Shown in pieces: positions 32,101-44,802 of a DNA stretch of 64,000 nt (the stretch's first letter is position 1; each line of letters starts with the position of its first letter). The position numbers were made by a program, and so were the translations under genes. A model generated the notes under the pieces. The model ran no database searches and had not been told where the DNA came from. It saw nothing but the letters and a program-made list of their open reading frames with translations. The stretch comes from Cotesia glomerata (lineage: Eukaryota > Arthropoda > Insecta > Hymenoptera > Braconidae), in NCBI RefSeq assembly GCF_020080835.1, contig NC_058164.1, positions 8,519,666 to 8,583,665 of the forward strand, in the 5' to 3' direction.

Positions 32101-34242
32101 ATAAGAATGAAAGTTTATTTGTAGATAAAAAAAAAATATCTTTCTTTATTAAAATTTTATAGTAATTTACATAGACTTCGTAAGTCCTACCCGTCGTATA
32201 TCATTTACAATGTACTCTACTCCCTGTATTTCCATTTAGTGAGCCATTTAAAATCCCTATACTTGAAATGATAAGTTTGACTAAATGAGATAGGAGTCGG
32301 AAGTGAAAAAAAAAATATGGGTAAGAATAAGAGAATAAGATAAAGAAAAATTTAGCATATAGCATATGGAGTTTTGAATCGTTGAATAATATATCAAACT
32401 ATGACAGAAATGAACTCCTCTGAAAATATAACTCAGCTATATGAAAAGAATAATAAATGTAAGATTATAAAAAAAAAGTCATAAAAAATGTCCGTAACCA
32501 CGATTTTATTATTTCATATGCATAGATATAACTTTTGTATGTATATTGTGTATGTATTTTCAAAATTTATGATTCTTTATGACTTTTGAGTCCATTATTT
32601 ACTTTACGCATTTTCATCAAATATTATTCATTTCAAAGTATTGTAAAACCTTTAAATTCTACATTTTCTTCTTGTAAAAACAACTGATCCCTTAGTCGCG
32701 ATTTGATTGACAGCTGTTAGAACGACTCGGGTGGTAGTAAAAAAATTTAAGAATATAAAAAAGTTAAAGGCATACTAGGGAAACAAAATAAAATAGAAAT
32801 AAAAGTAAAGAAGACAGAAAAAGGGTGCAATTGCGAAATTACGAGCCGTTGGCCTGTAACCATATGGATCTGCATGTATGCATTATTCAAATCTCATTTC
32901 AAAAGCCACTTTCACAAAATTGAACAGCCAACGTGAACTTATTACACACTTTTTATTATACATATTTTATCTTTCTCGCAAGCAAGCTCAGCTAGTTTTT
33001 AGTTGACACAACTACGAGTGCAAGTTACTAGTCACTCACTAGTCGATGATGATGCGCCTGATAGATGATAGATAATAGTAATACTGGATACCAGATTCGC
33101 TAATTAATGTAGACTTTATTTTTCACGCACCTATTTTATCGCATAATCTCACTTGTTTTAAAGTCATCGCTGCTTATCTGGCTTAATTAATTCCATTATT
33201 ACCTCTTATCTCTTTTTACCCGTATCTAGATCAAAATGTTTTAATTAAAATCCTTATTGCTATTACTAGTTTCATCTCATTACTGATTATTGAGAAGATT
33301 GAAAATTTTTTTAAATTCGAAGTGCATGAAGATTTCGATCAATTTATTGGATGAGTCGGAATCAATTGTAATAAGTTATTATTATTAATAACAATAACTA
33401 TTAAAGAGTAGTAAGAAAACAACAAGGCTTTGTTTATATATCGATTTGTTTGTGTTATAATTTTTATATTTGCAATATGGGTAAAATGTATTTTTATAAT
33501 ATTAAGAGTTTATTTTAATTTAACTTTCCAATTAATTTAATAGAGTTATGTTTAAAAAATTTTTTAATTAATAATATATTGTAATTTTAAATTTAATTAT
33601 GGTATTTCTGTTGCAGTACTTGATAAAGTTCTGAAAACAATGAGATGTTGTACAAAAATAAAATATAACATTGAATAATAACTTGGAGTTAAATATATCT
33701 TGTGAATACTTCATAAGTTTAAAATAATGGACCGACGTCTTGCATTAAATTCTAGATTAATTATTAAAGATACGACAAAATTTTACCATGTATATTCAGT
33801 ATATTAAGTATTTAATTATTTTTACACTAAAAATAATCAAAGTATCTGTGGTTAATTAAGCCTAGCCTAAATAGAAAAAAAAACTTACTTGTTTTTTGCA
33901 TTACTTGCAGATGTTGTACTTGAATAATAATTAAAATAAAAATTTGTTAATTAAATTAAATGTTACTAGTTTGATCAAAAATATTCCGTTGTTAGGTTCA
34001 ATTACCCTCCGGTACCTTACAGTATATTTAATAGTATTTATAAAATTTTCCTCATGAGGGTTTAAATATTAATTTAAATTTAAGAAATTTAATTATTAAT
34101 AGATTTCAATAATTTTTTAATCAACGATAGTGTGCACTCATTTAATTAGTAATGATTTTCACTGATTTAATTAGTGATGATTTTCACTAATTCTAATAGT
34201 GAATTTTATTCGCTATTTTTTAGTGATATATTTATAGCTGTG
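29190..34242. other. non-coding region upstream of block A
   Basis: Mostly AT-rich with scattered poly-T and ATT repeats (near 31860-31890, 33365-33400). It holds one MITE (30291-30549) and part of another (about 31677-31800). No exon could be recognised; it could be a long intron or an intergenic region. Confidence 0.45.
30291..30549. mobile_element. MITE with ACACTGAAAAAA ends
   Basis: The left end ACACTGAAAAAAAAATTAAT is matched by a T-rich right end TTTTTTTTCAGT. The interior repeats TTCTTGAATCAAG in both orientations. A related copy begins near 63328, and a partial one lies at about 31677-31800. Confidence 0.5.
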
Positions 34243-34694
34243 ACAATTAGTGAATATGCATTGCGAATTAGTGAAAATCCACGATTACATTCTCAGAGAG
34301 CAGTCACACTAAAGAACATATGGATCGAATTGAAGGTATAACTTACTAAGTGAGAAAACGATCCCAACACAATAAAGCCCAAGATCGATTGTAGAAACAA
34401 TAAACAATTACCCGTTGTTTCCCACGTGATAGTGTATTCGAAACTAATTGAGTATCTGCAACACAACAGCAGCCAGAAGGATAGGCGGATAGAAAGCTGA
34501 TGATGGAATTACGACGGCGTCGAGTTGCCACCATACCAGCATCAGCGTCTCTGCGTATCAAACCGCCCGATTTTCATAGTGACCATTATAACTATTGTCA
34601 TTGTTGTTGTTGTTGTTGTTGTTAAGCCATGTGTTATCATTATTATCGTTGTTGCTGTTGTTTAGCACAAATGACATACGATGTCGTTACACAC

Positions 34695-34704
34695 ACACAC
34701 ACAT

Positions 34705-34749
<45 letters not shown>

Positions 34750-34751
34750 TG

Positions 34752-34782
<31 letters not shown>
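34695..34782. repeat. (CA)n/(TA)n microsatellite
   Basis: A CA tract runs into two TA tracts. The matching tract in block B (49033-49061) is much shorter, as expected for alleles or copies that differ by slippage. Tyr-Ile open frames over it are artefacts. Confidence 0.9.
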
Positions 34783-34787
<5 letters not shown>

Positions 34788-34838
34788 GTATATACACATA
34801 TGTATATAGAATAGAACGACAGAACCGCTAGCAGCATC

Positions 34839-35232
34839 AGTTAGAGTTGTATTAGTAACATCAGAGGTTAGTACGATAGCTGACGTTTAATGAACGCTGC
34901 CGGACGTTTTGATTTAGAGGACAGTTTGATTTCCGAGTGGTACAATAACCGCCAATTTGTAAATCGCCTCGTAACTCTCTGCCCGACACTATACGTTAAA
35001 AGTTATTTCGTTCGCCAGTTTTGTTCCTCTCTATTTCGCTAACAGAACCTTTTCCGCTTTCCGCTCTTTTTTTTTTTTTTTCTTTTCGAAATGGCCTTTG
35101 GTGCTAGCAGTGACGCTTTTTTGACTTTTTGTTGCCAAACTATGGACAAAACCGTCACAAGAGCTGAGTACTCGCGAGAGTTTTCAGGGCACATTGCGCT
35201 CTTGTCTCTCTCAATCCTCTTGTCCGTGCAGT

Positions 35233-35298
<66 letters not shown>

Positions 35299-36020
35299 AT
35301 GGAATAGAGCGTAGTGAATTGTCGTATCCCCTGGCATCACCACCACCGTCAGTGCTCGTCGGTAAAACGTTTGCCGCCGCGTGGCAAGCAATTTGTCCAA
35401 TTGGATTAAACAATCCGAGGCTATTAACGAGCGTACTCGGAAAAACAAAGTGGTTGGTACGCAAACGTGAACGACACTCGCGAGATTGGCCTCCTGTCCT
35501 AGCTGGGGTGCTCCCAGCAGAAGGGAAACAAGAGCTATGTATGCTAATGCTTGTGTTTGCGTATATGTATTTAAATTTTCTGGCGTTAATACGGTGTGTG
35601 GACTGCAAACTGTAAACTGCGGGCTGTAGACTGCTAACTAAACTATTTGGGACGTTCTATTCCGCTGATGGTCTACAATTACAAGTCGAGTGGTACAAGT
35701 AAACGTATTGTACGACAGCCAAACAAGTACCGGGACTATGTTGGAGCAGTAGTGGAACTTCCACTGGAATGTAGATGGTCACGACATAATTGTTATTAAG
35801 CACGTAACGAGTCGTGAAACGAGTTGATAGTTGCTATTACGCGGACGCGGATTCAACTCACTCTGTTTTAAAAGTTTTGCAAGGGAGGGTGGAGTGGCGG
35901 CTGCTACGAGATTCGGATGGTTAGTATCATCTGAAAGTTACTGTAACAGTAGATGCTTATTAATTGGCTTCCGCGAGTCGTAATGCGCGGGACCTATGAG
36001 TTTTATGGGTGAGTGGGTGG
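34839..36020 (+). promoter_or_regulatory. possible promoter and 5' exon (block A)
   Basis: This 1.2-kb stretch is clearly richer in GC and CpG than the rest of the contig. It begins at an initiator-like CATCAGTTAG (34835-34844) and ends at a strong 5' splice site GGTGG/GTAAGT (36021). An ATG at 35996 would code MSFMGEWV up to that donor. A plausible reading is the first exon, mostly 5' UTR, of a gene whose other exons are outside or unrecognised. No protein family was recognised; open frames of 98 and 189 residues in it look incidental. Confidence 0.3.
35234..35294. repeat. (TA)n microsatellite
   Basis: About 30 TA repeats. The block B counterpart (49531-49548) has only about 9. Confidence 0.95.
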
Positions 36021-37515
36021 GTAAGTATTTATGATACGGTTTGGCTTTGGCACTCGTCCGAATTGCCGCATTGGGAGAGTAATTGTTTTTATTTTAAATT
36101 TGCAAAATTTCGGTGATTGTTATCGATTTTTTTCAGCTCAGTGAAAAAAGGGATCATATGCGTGGAAACTGGTCTCAGAGATAATTTAATTTGGATGATA
36201 ATTAAAAACGAATTTAAGCTGATTGATGAGTTTGGGCGATTAATCACGAGTTATCATTTATATGTTTGTTGTTGGATGAGGTGATGTTTGGGGAAGTATT
36301 TTAATTAAGTATATTAATATACTCAGTAACTATTGCTGTATTATGACTGTTAATTTACAAAATGGAAAGAAAAATTAAAATTTTATGATTAGCTAAAAAC
36401 AAATAAATACTTTGGAATAAAATATTTATTTTGAAAATATATTTACCTAGGATTTAATTAATTAATTAATTACTTAACTTAAAAAAATATTCTTTATTAG
36501 AGAAATAATTAATAATTAACAATAAAAATGTTTTTTAGAAAAAAAATTTATTGAGAACGATATGTCATTGAACAAAACTTTACGTAATTTTATAAAATTA
36601 CATTCGTGCCACTTTTTTTTTAGCTGCACTGGTATTGCATTTCACTATAACTCTAATTTTAAAATTTTTGTCATTGAACTTGTTAAGCTTAGCTAAATCG
36701 AACATAGTTGCTTAGCGAAATAATCTCTCAACTGTAGCTGATGAAGCTAAGAGAGTATTAAATTTGAAAAACAATTTTTTTATTACAGGATTCGCGCCTA
36801 ATAATTGTAAATAAATCCTGCTGTTATTTTTAAATTCGTGATAGATTATTCGACTAGAAATTTAGTGAAATTTTTAACATTACATATTTCGAAAATTAAC
36901 AGTGAATTCGACATTGGTTTAAATTTATCAAAATAATTAACCATATTTTGTGGAATAATTGAAAATTATTAAAATTACAAATGATTTCCTGTAGCTGAAA
37001 TAAAAGATGCAATAATATTAAGAGATCATTCTGGTTTCGACGCTCGGAAAAAAGCAAATATTAATTATTTTTTTACACAGTAACTATTATAGATATTGAT
37101 AGAATTTTTGTTCAGCTCAACACATATACATTCTCGAATAACATGAAAAATATCTAACTTTATTTTTTTTCATATTTTTTTCTATGAATAAACAGCGGGT
37201 GAACGGAGCTTCTCCAAAAGTTGGTATGTCACCGACGTAAATGATAACTTGACAACGGCTCCTTCAATATTCAAGTAACTATGGCAGGAACTACGGAAAT
37301 GAATATTTATTGATGAAAAAAAATAGCTGAGATTAAAAAAAAAATTTTTAAATGAGCTTTTTTTCCAGTTTTTAGTCCTAAAAAAATAGTAAAAATCAAG
37401 ATTTTGATTTGGTTGTATTTCGTGCCATAGCTACTGCTACGTAGAATGTGTGGTTTGAATTTCATTAAGATCGGGTTAGTGGTTCCGGAGCTATCATTTA
37501 CGTAAGCCATCAGAA
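36021..37515. other. AT-rich sequence, possible intron (block A)
   Basis: No exon recognised. It follows the candidate donor at 36021. A possible acceptor TTTTTTTCAG lies at 36128-36137, but no convincing coding exon follows it. Confidence 0.4.
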
Positions 37516-39425
37516 AAACATAGTTCTGAGATAAACGCGCTTAAAGTTTTTTCAATAAAAGAAAAAAAATCTTACCTAAAGTCAATCAGCGATGCCAGCA
37601 CCATACAAAATCTCTTCAGCCTATTTGAAAATTTGATTTTCTTTCATTCAATAATCTATATTATTATAAGAGATTCCTATCTATATAGTCACTTATCACG
37701 ATATCTCGGGAACCATCAGACTTAGAAACTTGAAATTTGGCAGGAATATTACTTTTGCCATGTTGAGGTCAGCTAAGAACGGATTTTTAGAAATTCCTCC
37801 CCCAAAGGGGTTTGTGGGGACGTTAACAATGAAAAATTCCCGTTTTTAAACTATAGCTCCTATAGACTCCAAATTTGGTAGGAATCTTCTGTCAGAGATG
37901 TAGAAATAGTATCCCATGAAAAATTTTCTGATCAGACTATATCAGGCTTGATATAAACCGTCCATATCAGGCCTGATATGGAAATTGGCCATATCAGACT
38001 ATATATGCCTTGGATATAAGTATATCCAGACTATGTACCCGCCCCGGTAAAAAAAATTATGTATCATTATATTACATAACAATGAAAATTTTCAATTTCC
38101 AAGCTATAGCTCTTATAGGTTCCAAATTTGGTAAGAATCTGCTATATGTCCGGTAGAAATGATCTAAGAGTGGATTTTATGACAACTTACTCCAAATATG
38201 GATTAAGGGGTGGGTGTTAAGAAAAAAAAAATGTTGATTTTTCAAAATATAGCTCCCTACATGCTTCAAATTGAGTAGAGTCTCCTATATGTGATATAGA
38301 AATGATCTAAGAGCGGATTTTACAACGAATCACCTCCAATGAGGATCGCGGGCTGGGTGTTAACAATAAAAATCTTAATTTCAAAAATATAGCTTCTAAA
38401 AGCTGTAAATTTGGTAGGAATCTTTATTTGTCATGTAGAGATCATCTCAAACAGATTTCAAAAATTATACTTCCGATAGGGATTGCGGGGGTAGGTGTTA
38501 AAATATTAAATTTCTATTTCCAAACTGTAATTTCTACAGACTTCGAATTTGGTATGAACTTTTGTTGGAACCTTTTATTTATAATGTAGAAATCATCTCG
38601 AATAGGATCTTACGAAATTCCTCCCCTACATAGAAGTGCGGGAGTGATGATTGTCAAAAAATTCATATTGTTCCTACAGATATAAAATTTGATAGAATCT
38701 CAAAAGAAACAGGAAATCACAGGGATGGCTTCCAAGATCAACTGATTTAAATATTTTTCTTTCTTAATAATTATATTTTCTTATAACAATCATCTCTTTG
38801 GCAGCGGCTAAAAAGTCATTATAAGGTTTCCAAAATTTTACTTTATATGTAGCTATTCAGTCAACGGACTAAGAGATTAACATATATTTTATTTTTACTG
38901 ATCACTAACCGATGAATTGTACTTATTACGGAGAAAATTTTAATTAACAGCAAAATTCACTGGACTTTGACCTAGGCAGATTTCGACTTCACTTATAAGA
39001 CCTACAATAACTTTAACTGAAACTTTCAATGCTCATTTCAAATTTTTTTCTTTGTGTCAATTGTTATTCATTTTTTGAAGAAAGCCACAGGAACGTTATA
39101 TTAATTGCACATTGAAAGTTACAATAAATATTAGCTAGAAGGATCACGTAGATAAAAGGTAAATGCCAATTCGATGAAATTTGGAATCTCTGTAAGTCAA
39201 TATAATACTCCAATCAAATTTCAAGTTTAAATCTACAAATACAATTCTATAAACGCCCAGCAAAGCGGGCGGGTAACAGCTAGTCCATATAAACTTCGTA
39301 AAATTATATAGTTACAGTGGTCTGATCACTTAAAAATTTTAACACAATACTTGTAGATAAATGTACTTTCCAAAAATGGAAAAAAATTAGTTTTATAAAA
39401 GTTTCAAACTAGAATGATCCGTTAA
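37516..39425. repeat. intron-type repeat split by a Helitron (block A)
   Basis: The outer parts 37516-37664 and 39284-39425 match the continuous sequence in intron 6 of gene 1 (10225-10505). Between them lies the Helitron-like element 37665-39283. The comparison gives an approximate empty site for that insertion. Confidence 0.65.
37665..39283 (+). mobile_element. non-autonomous Helitron-like element (block A)
   Basis: Starts TCTATATTATTATAAGAG and ends with the hairpin CGCCCAGCAAAGCGGGCG then GGTAACAGCTAG, followed by T. The body is made of about seven degenerate tandem modules of roughly 130 bp with the phrase ATAGCTCCTATAGACTCCAA..TTTGGTAGGAATCT. It is 1619 bp and encodes nothing. The same copy in block B is 51985-53676. 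Confidence 0.65.
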
Positions 39426-39572
39426 CTCATCAATCGTAGAAATAGTGAAAGCTTAGGGAAAAAATTAAAAATATTTAGTTGATTAATTATAGCAATTCTA
39501 TTTATTAAAAATATTTAAAATAAAAAGTAGTAAAATTTCTTGAAAAATAATTAATAAAAGCAGTATCGCTTG

Positions 39573-40398
39573 CTAAAATATTGCTGATGCCGATCTTTGC
39601 TTCCTTATGTCCTGCGATGACGATGACAATGATGATGTTGTTATTGATGATGATGTTGATAATGATGATGACAATGGTGATGTATAGATGACGAATTTCC
39701 CCGTCGTGGTAAGCATAGCCCCTGGAACTTCCTGCCGTTGACGATCCTCATCATCGTCCGCGAAATCCTGTAAGCTTTTTTGAACGAAGCTGACTTCCTG
39801 TTGGTCGTAAAAGTGCACTGGTGAACCCAATGCCCAGGTTTGTGGCACCGACGACACACAGACAAGGGAGGCACCGGTTCACTCTGCTTCAAAGGAACCT
39901 TCAACCATTTTGAGGGAGAATAATCCGCCGTAGACAGTTTCATCATTTTTTCTTCTTCAGTCTTCTTTATCTTGGTCAGGTCGATTCGTTTCCGGGAAAG
40001 GGTAGTAGACTTAAATTGTTCTAACTCCTCCTGAAGTTTGGCTTCCTGGCGTTTCCATTCCCGCTTCAATTGTTCTAACTCCTCCTGAAGTTCAGCTTCC
40101 CGTTGTTTCCATTCCTGCTGCCTCCGCTTCTCCTTAAGATCTTCTTCTAACATTAGCTGTCGTAATAAAAATAACCTTGTCCCACAGCTAACCATATCCG
40201 TATCGTGATGTTGGTTCTTCGTTTTTGGGTCCACCACTTGATGTCCTAGTCTTGATTTTTCCTCACACACATTTGGCGAAAAATATCTTCCTTCACGTCC
40301 GCTATTGAAATTGATATCTCGTCAAAATAAATATTATAAATTTTTTCAAAGTTCTTAAATTTGCATACGACTGCAACTTTTTTGTTGTTTTTCTGACT
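39573..40398 (-). pseudogene. RBBP6-like DWNN/zinc-knuckle pseudogene, block A copy
   Basis: The reading is as for the block B copy (53966-54792). A DWNN-like start (KFKN, YFDEISISIADVKED) lies in one frame before about 40270; the rest is in another frame, because of an extra TG in a TGTGTG run. The zinc knuckle CRRCHKPGHWVHQC is intact. Block A has a second lesion: one base is missing near 39733, so after RIVNG the frame changes to RKFQGLCL and ends at 39641, while the proper AMLTTTGKF tail lies in the frame that ends at 39573. This copy is thus more damaged than B. No RING domain is present. Confidence 0.72.
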
Positions 40399-40401
40399 TC
40401 A

Positions 40402-40952
40402 CGTTTAGCAGAAGAAACTGAAAAAAAAGAACACGATGATTGTCAGCTTCTACAATAGTTCGAACTCTACCAGATTTGTAAAACTCATCCAATTGTTGAT
40501 AACTAAACGTTTGCACTGACTAAGACACACGGTTACACACTAAATAACAAAATCGTAAACAATTGCAATAGTAACTCACGTGTAAATTATATTTTTCCCA
40601 GCACACATCCGTACAGAGCGAGAGATTGTGAAAAATGATTCTTACTTGTTTTGTGATGACTTAAGTACACTATGGTCAAAATTATGCATACTCATATACA
40701 AACTATTGTATCCCCTCTCTTAGTTGTACACCCCAATAGAAGTTGAGCTCGTCACCTCTCCTACTCGAAAGACCTAATGAAGCTTTTCCTTGTCATGTCC
40801 CCCTCTCATGACTAATGACCCCTAAACGTGATGAGATTTTAAGTACGATTGTAAGTATTCAGGTAATTGAAATCAATATAGAGACCGAAAATTTTCTATT
40901 TCATTATTTAATACTTAAAATCGATATTTTCTTTAAATAAATGATAATAATA
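40402..40952. other. flank 5' of the RBBP6-like pseudogene (block A)
   Basis: On the minus strand there is an open stretch (about 40520-40430) that would read FSYQQLDEFYKSGRVRTIVE and continues into a polypyrimidine-AG (TTCTTTTTTTTCAG, about 40417-40430). It could be an upstream exon or part of an intron; no family is recognised. The rest shows no features. Confidence 0.3.
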
Positions 40953-42059
40953 GGGTAAGTGTGGGTATTACTGCAGGTGTAGGTATTACTGCAGATTTTC
41001 TTGTTTTAATTATCAATAAATGGGTTATGACTTTTTTGATTAAAAAAAAATTATTTCTGTTAATTTAAACCTTTCGGAAAATAACTGCATAGTAGTTTTA
41101 TATGTATTACAATTATTCAATCTGTTATTAATTAATAAAAATTAAGTAGTTACAGAAGTGAATAATTTTCTTTTTTAAAAGTTTCAGTGTAAAAAGAGGT
41201 GGTCGTAAAAAGTCGTTTTCTTTATATAAATGACCTAATTAATATATTTTTTACATTTAGAAGTTAGATAACCCTTTTTTAGAATCAAATAATTAATAAA
41301 AATTACATTTTGATCAGTAAAATTTATTTAATTAAGCATGCAGTAATTGGTACCGAGAAACCGCATGTGCGTGTATTACTGCAATTTTCTCAGTCGATTG
41401 CAGTAATAGAAGCGCCTCTATTTGTATATGTCTGTACCTATTACTGCGGACGTAAACACGGCTATTCTAACCTCTAAATAAGTGCGTGAATCAAGTTGTC
41501 TCGAAGTGAAAAATAAACTATGGATAAAATTAATAAAAAATCAAAAGTTTATAAACAAAAAAATAAGAAGTCGAGGCAAGTCCAGGAAAGCAATAATCAG
41601 TAGATTGTAAGATTACATCAGTTAAAATTTACGAATTCTGGTCAATTAATAATACGTTAAGGCTGTGTTACTTATTATTTAGATTATGAATAATTCTTGT
41701 TATTACATTAAACTAATAAATTTTCTTTTTGATAAGTTTTTGTTCATTTTTAAGTAAATCCTAAAATATAGCTGTTCTGCAGTAATGGGTACGCAGTAAC
41801 TGGATCAGTTGCAGTAATGGACACGCAGTAATTGGAGCAAGCTACTTTAAGACCTGCAGTAATACATGCATTTAGACTTCTTTTTAAATGCTTATTATTT
41901 GACGAAAATATTTGTTTCTCTCATTGTTGATTTTATTTTGGGTTAATAATGAGTCAAACTTTTGTTTAAAAAAAAAAGTTATTATCTTGAGAAAATTTTA
42001 TAAAAATGCTTTCGAAATGAGACTTACGAAAAAAACTTCAGTAATACCCACACTTACCC
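40953..42059. mobile_element. MITE with GCAGTAAT repeats, TA target (block A)
   Basis: The ends are GGGTAAGTGTGGGTATTACT and the inverse AGTAATACCCACACTTACCC, flanked by TA on both sides. ATTACTGC or GCAGTAAT occurs about a dozen times in both orientations. A short frame at 41521 (MDKINKKSKVYKQKNKKSRQ) may be a relic of a transposase start. TA target duplication and internal transposase-site-like repeats fit a mariner/pogo-type derivative. The B copy is 55348-56455. Confidence 0.65.
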
Positions 42060-42752
42060 TATATTATACATTATGGTAAATTGGTATTTGAATAAATAAA
42101 AAAAAAAAAAAAAAAAAAACGAAATTATTTGAATTCTCTGCACTCAAGGGAAACGACTATCAAAAGCAGAATGTTTGTAATCATTTTTTATTCTCAAGGG
42201 GCTAAAATAAATATGTATTAATTAGGGTGTGCGAATAGTGTTCGAATCAGAATCGAATCTGAATAGTACTATTCGATTCGAAATTCGAATCGAATATTCG
42301 AATAGTTTGAATAATTCGAATAGTTCGAATAATTTCGAATAGTTTGAATGATTCGAATAGTTCGAATAATTCGAATAGTTCGAATAATTTGAATAGTTCG
42401 AATATTTTTAAATAATTGAAACAGTCGTTTTCTGTCGATAAACCAACTAATTCTTTATGTAAAAATTAATTCGTTTGATTTTATTTGACTAAAGTGAGTC
42501 TTCATAATTATTTGATAGTAAAGGCTGCTTATTATATTTGTAATAAATATTTCTTGGTGAATTCGGACCCCCTGTTTCGGGGCACCTCGTCATTTTGACA
42601 TTTCTCCGGGAAAATTCGATTTTATTTTTAAATAAGATCTACGACACGATGGTTCAGACATTGAAAGAGTGTAAAGGTAGCAATGAAAAAGCGACAACAA
42701 TGAATACGTCGCATAAGCTTTTTAATAAAAGATTTTATAGATATGATATTTA

Positions 42753-42960
42753 CACAGTAAAAATTTTGCGTCATTGCGTCAAAAATTTTGTGTTAAAAAA
42801 TTTTATGTTAAATATTTTACACTTTTTGTGTTAATTTAACATTTTTCTGTGTTAATTTAACACAATTAATGTTAAATTTACACATAAAAGTGTTAAATAT
42901 TTAACACAAAAAATTTTTAACACATAATTTTTGACGCAATGACGCAAAATTTTTACTGTG
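42753..42960. mobile_element. mariner-type MITE nested in the hAT-like element
   Basis: TA flanks (42751-42752, 42961-42962) and TIRs CACAGTAAAAATTTTGCGTC and the inverse GACGCAAAATTTTTACTGTG. The interior repeats TGTTAAATTTAACA-like words and is close to a full palindrome of 208 bp. Confidence 0.7.
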
Positions 42961-42984
42961 TATCATATTTGTGAAAATATATAA

Positions 42985-43200
42985 AAATATATAAAAAATT
43001 CGTGTGGGTATTTAAATGATAGATCTCGATAAGTGTAACTCGAGGATGAGCTTGTATCGTTAAACATATCATCAGTAGACAAAAATACAAAGTCATTCTT
43101 CAATTCTTGACATTTTTAAGACATAAGCTCATCCTGATGTTACGCTCATCGAGACCTTTCATTTGAGTACGCACACGATTTTTTCATATATTTTATAAAC
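42985..43200. repeat. palindrome next to the nested MITE
   Basis: ATATATAAAAAATTCGTGTG..GATAGATCTCGATAAGTG..GATGAGCTTGT at the left is inversely repeated by ACATAAGCTCATC..GCTCATCGAGACC..CACACGATTTTTTCATATAT at the right. It is probably a third element stacked in the same place. Confidence 0.55.
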
Positions 43201-43804
43201 CTATATGATATTTCCCATATTTGTGGAATATATAAAATTCATAAAAATTCATGTGGGCTATGTAAATATTAATATAATGTAATATAGCTATAGACGTAAT
43301 TTATTTCAGTTAAGAGAAAAATAAATTAATTTAAATAATCTTAGCTAGAGATAAAGCTATAGAATTTCCATAGTCTATATTTACACTTTTTTCAATGTCT
43401 GATCTATCGTGCCTGTAGATCTCATTTATTAAAGAAATCGAATTTTTCCGGAAAAATTTCAAAATAGCAAGGTGCCCCGAGGCGGGGAGTCCGAATACAC
43501 CAAGAGATATTTATTACAAATAATAAGCAGACTTTACTATCGAATAATTATGAAGACTTTATTTAGTCAAATAAAATAAAACAAATTAATTTTTACACAA
43601 AAATTAATCAGTTTATTAACAGAAAACGACTGTTTGAATTATTTGAGCTATTCGAACGATTCGAATTATTCGAACTATTCGGAATTATTCGAACGATTCG
43701 AATTATTCGAATAGCTTCGATTCGAAATTCGAATCGAATAATTCGATTCGAATTCGAGGCGAATTATTCGTAAACTCGAATATTCGCACACCCCTAGTAT
43801 TAAT

Positions 43805-44183
43805 AGTTAGTGAACATAAATCGAATAACTAACAAATTTTCATTACTTCACATGGAGTATTCATTTATTTATGTAGTTGAATATTGATAAATTTTTCTAT
43901 CAGAAACAGATGTTAATGGATAAAAAACCTGTGTAATTTACCCGTAGCAAAGTAGGGCTTAATTGTAACTTTTTTTAATCGTTTCATTTTATTTTTATTT
44001 TTGCTAAAAGCTACTATTTTTATTAATATTTAAAAAAATGTTCTTGAATAATGATAAACATAAACATGTGTTGATTAAATTAGATATTTTGCGTTTCATC
44101 ACAAATATTCCTTACCTAGGGAACTTTATCCATCGGATCCTATTCCACATAACTTCGAAGTACTAACAAGATATTTCCTGTTA
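43805..44183. other. AT-rich spacer (block A)
   Basis: No features seen. It matches 56619-56997 in block B. Confidence 0.5.
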
Positions 44184-44802
44184 CAGTCGACTCTGTCTAA
44201 AGGTTCCCGCTGTCTATATAAGTTCCAGGATACATTGGTTAAAGGTTCCCGAATATTCCCCCACCCGCTTTCTTGAGCGACGATTCACAATTCGGTTTGT
44301 TCATAGCACGTTCTTTTTTGAGGTTACTTAAGGGAATATATTGTAGGAAAAGTGTTTGAAGATCGGGAGGGAAACCTTTAAAGAATGGTCCTGTCCCGAC
44401 CTGGAACCTTTAGACAAGGGAGTCGCGACTGTATGATAGTAAAGTAATCCCTACATAGGAAATTTTTAAAAGTTTACTACAATGCAGTTGGACTCTGTCT
44501 ACAAAGGTTTTCGAAAGGTCAGGGACAGAATCATGTTAAAAGGCTCTTCATCTCCACCTTCATCAGCACTTCCCCTACAATATATTCCCCGCTGCTTAAT
44601 GCCGAGATGCGAGCTAAAAGAAAACGATTGATGCAGTAAACTTATAACCTCAAAAAAAGAACGTGCTGTAAAAAACCGGGTAATTGTGATTCGATCACTC
44701 AGGAAAGCTTCAGGTGGGGGAATATTCAGGGGAACAGCTTTTGACAATCAATGTAGTCTGAAAACCTATCGAACAGCAGGAACCTTTAGACAGAAGTCGA
44801 TG
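44184..44802. mobile_element. two adjacent CAGTCGACTC MITEs (block A)
   Basis: Counterpart of 56998-57566 in block B. The first copy spans 44184-44431 and the second about 44480-44802. In A the inner ends are disturbed by extra bases (TAGACAAGGGAGTCGCGACTG where the palindrome predicts TAGACAGAGTCGACTG). Because each arm must have matched its partner, the extra bases in A are later changes or consensus errors. Confidence 0.6.

Larger units (their letters stand above)
42223..43796. mobile_element. hAT-like foldback element, present in block A only
   Basis: The ends are TAGGGTGTGCGAATAG and TATTCGCACACCCCTA, with target duplication GTATTAAT at 42215-42222 and 43797-43804. Block B has a single GTATTAAT at 56611-56618 and no element: an exact empty site. 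The inverted arms are about 380 bp, the outer parts made of TTCGAATA repeats. The centre holds a mariner-type MITE (42753-42960) and another palindrome. There is no transposase. The clean site and intact ends suggest recent mobility. Confidence 0.85.

Noticed and set aside
35039..35608. 189-residue minus-strand frame and 98-residue plus-strand frame, both repeated in block B
   Set aside because: They run through a (TA)n tract and low-complexity sequence. Identity between blocks is no evidence because non-coding DNA is equally identical.
42595..42834. 79-residue frame in the hAT-like element
   Set aside because: It crosses the end of a nested MITE and has no transposase motif.
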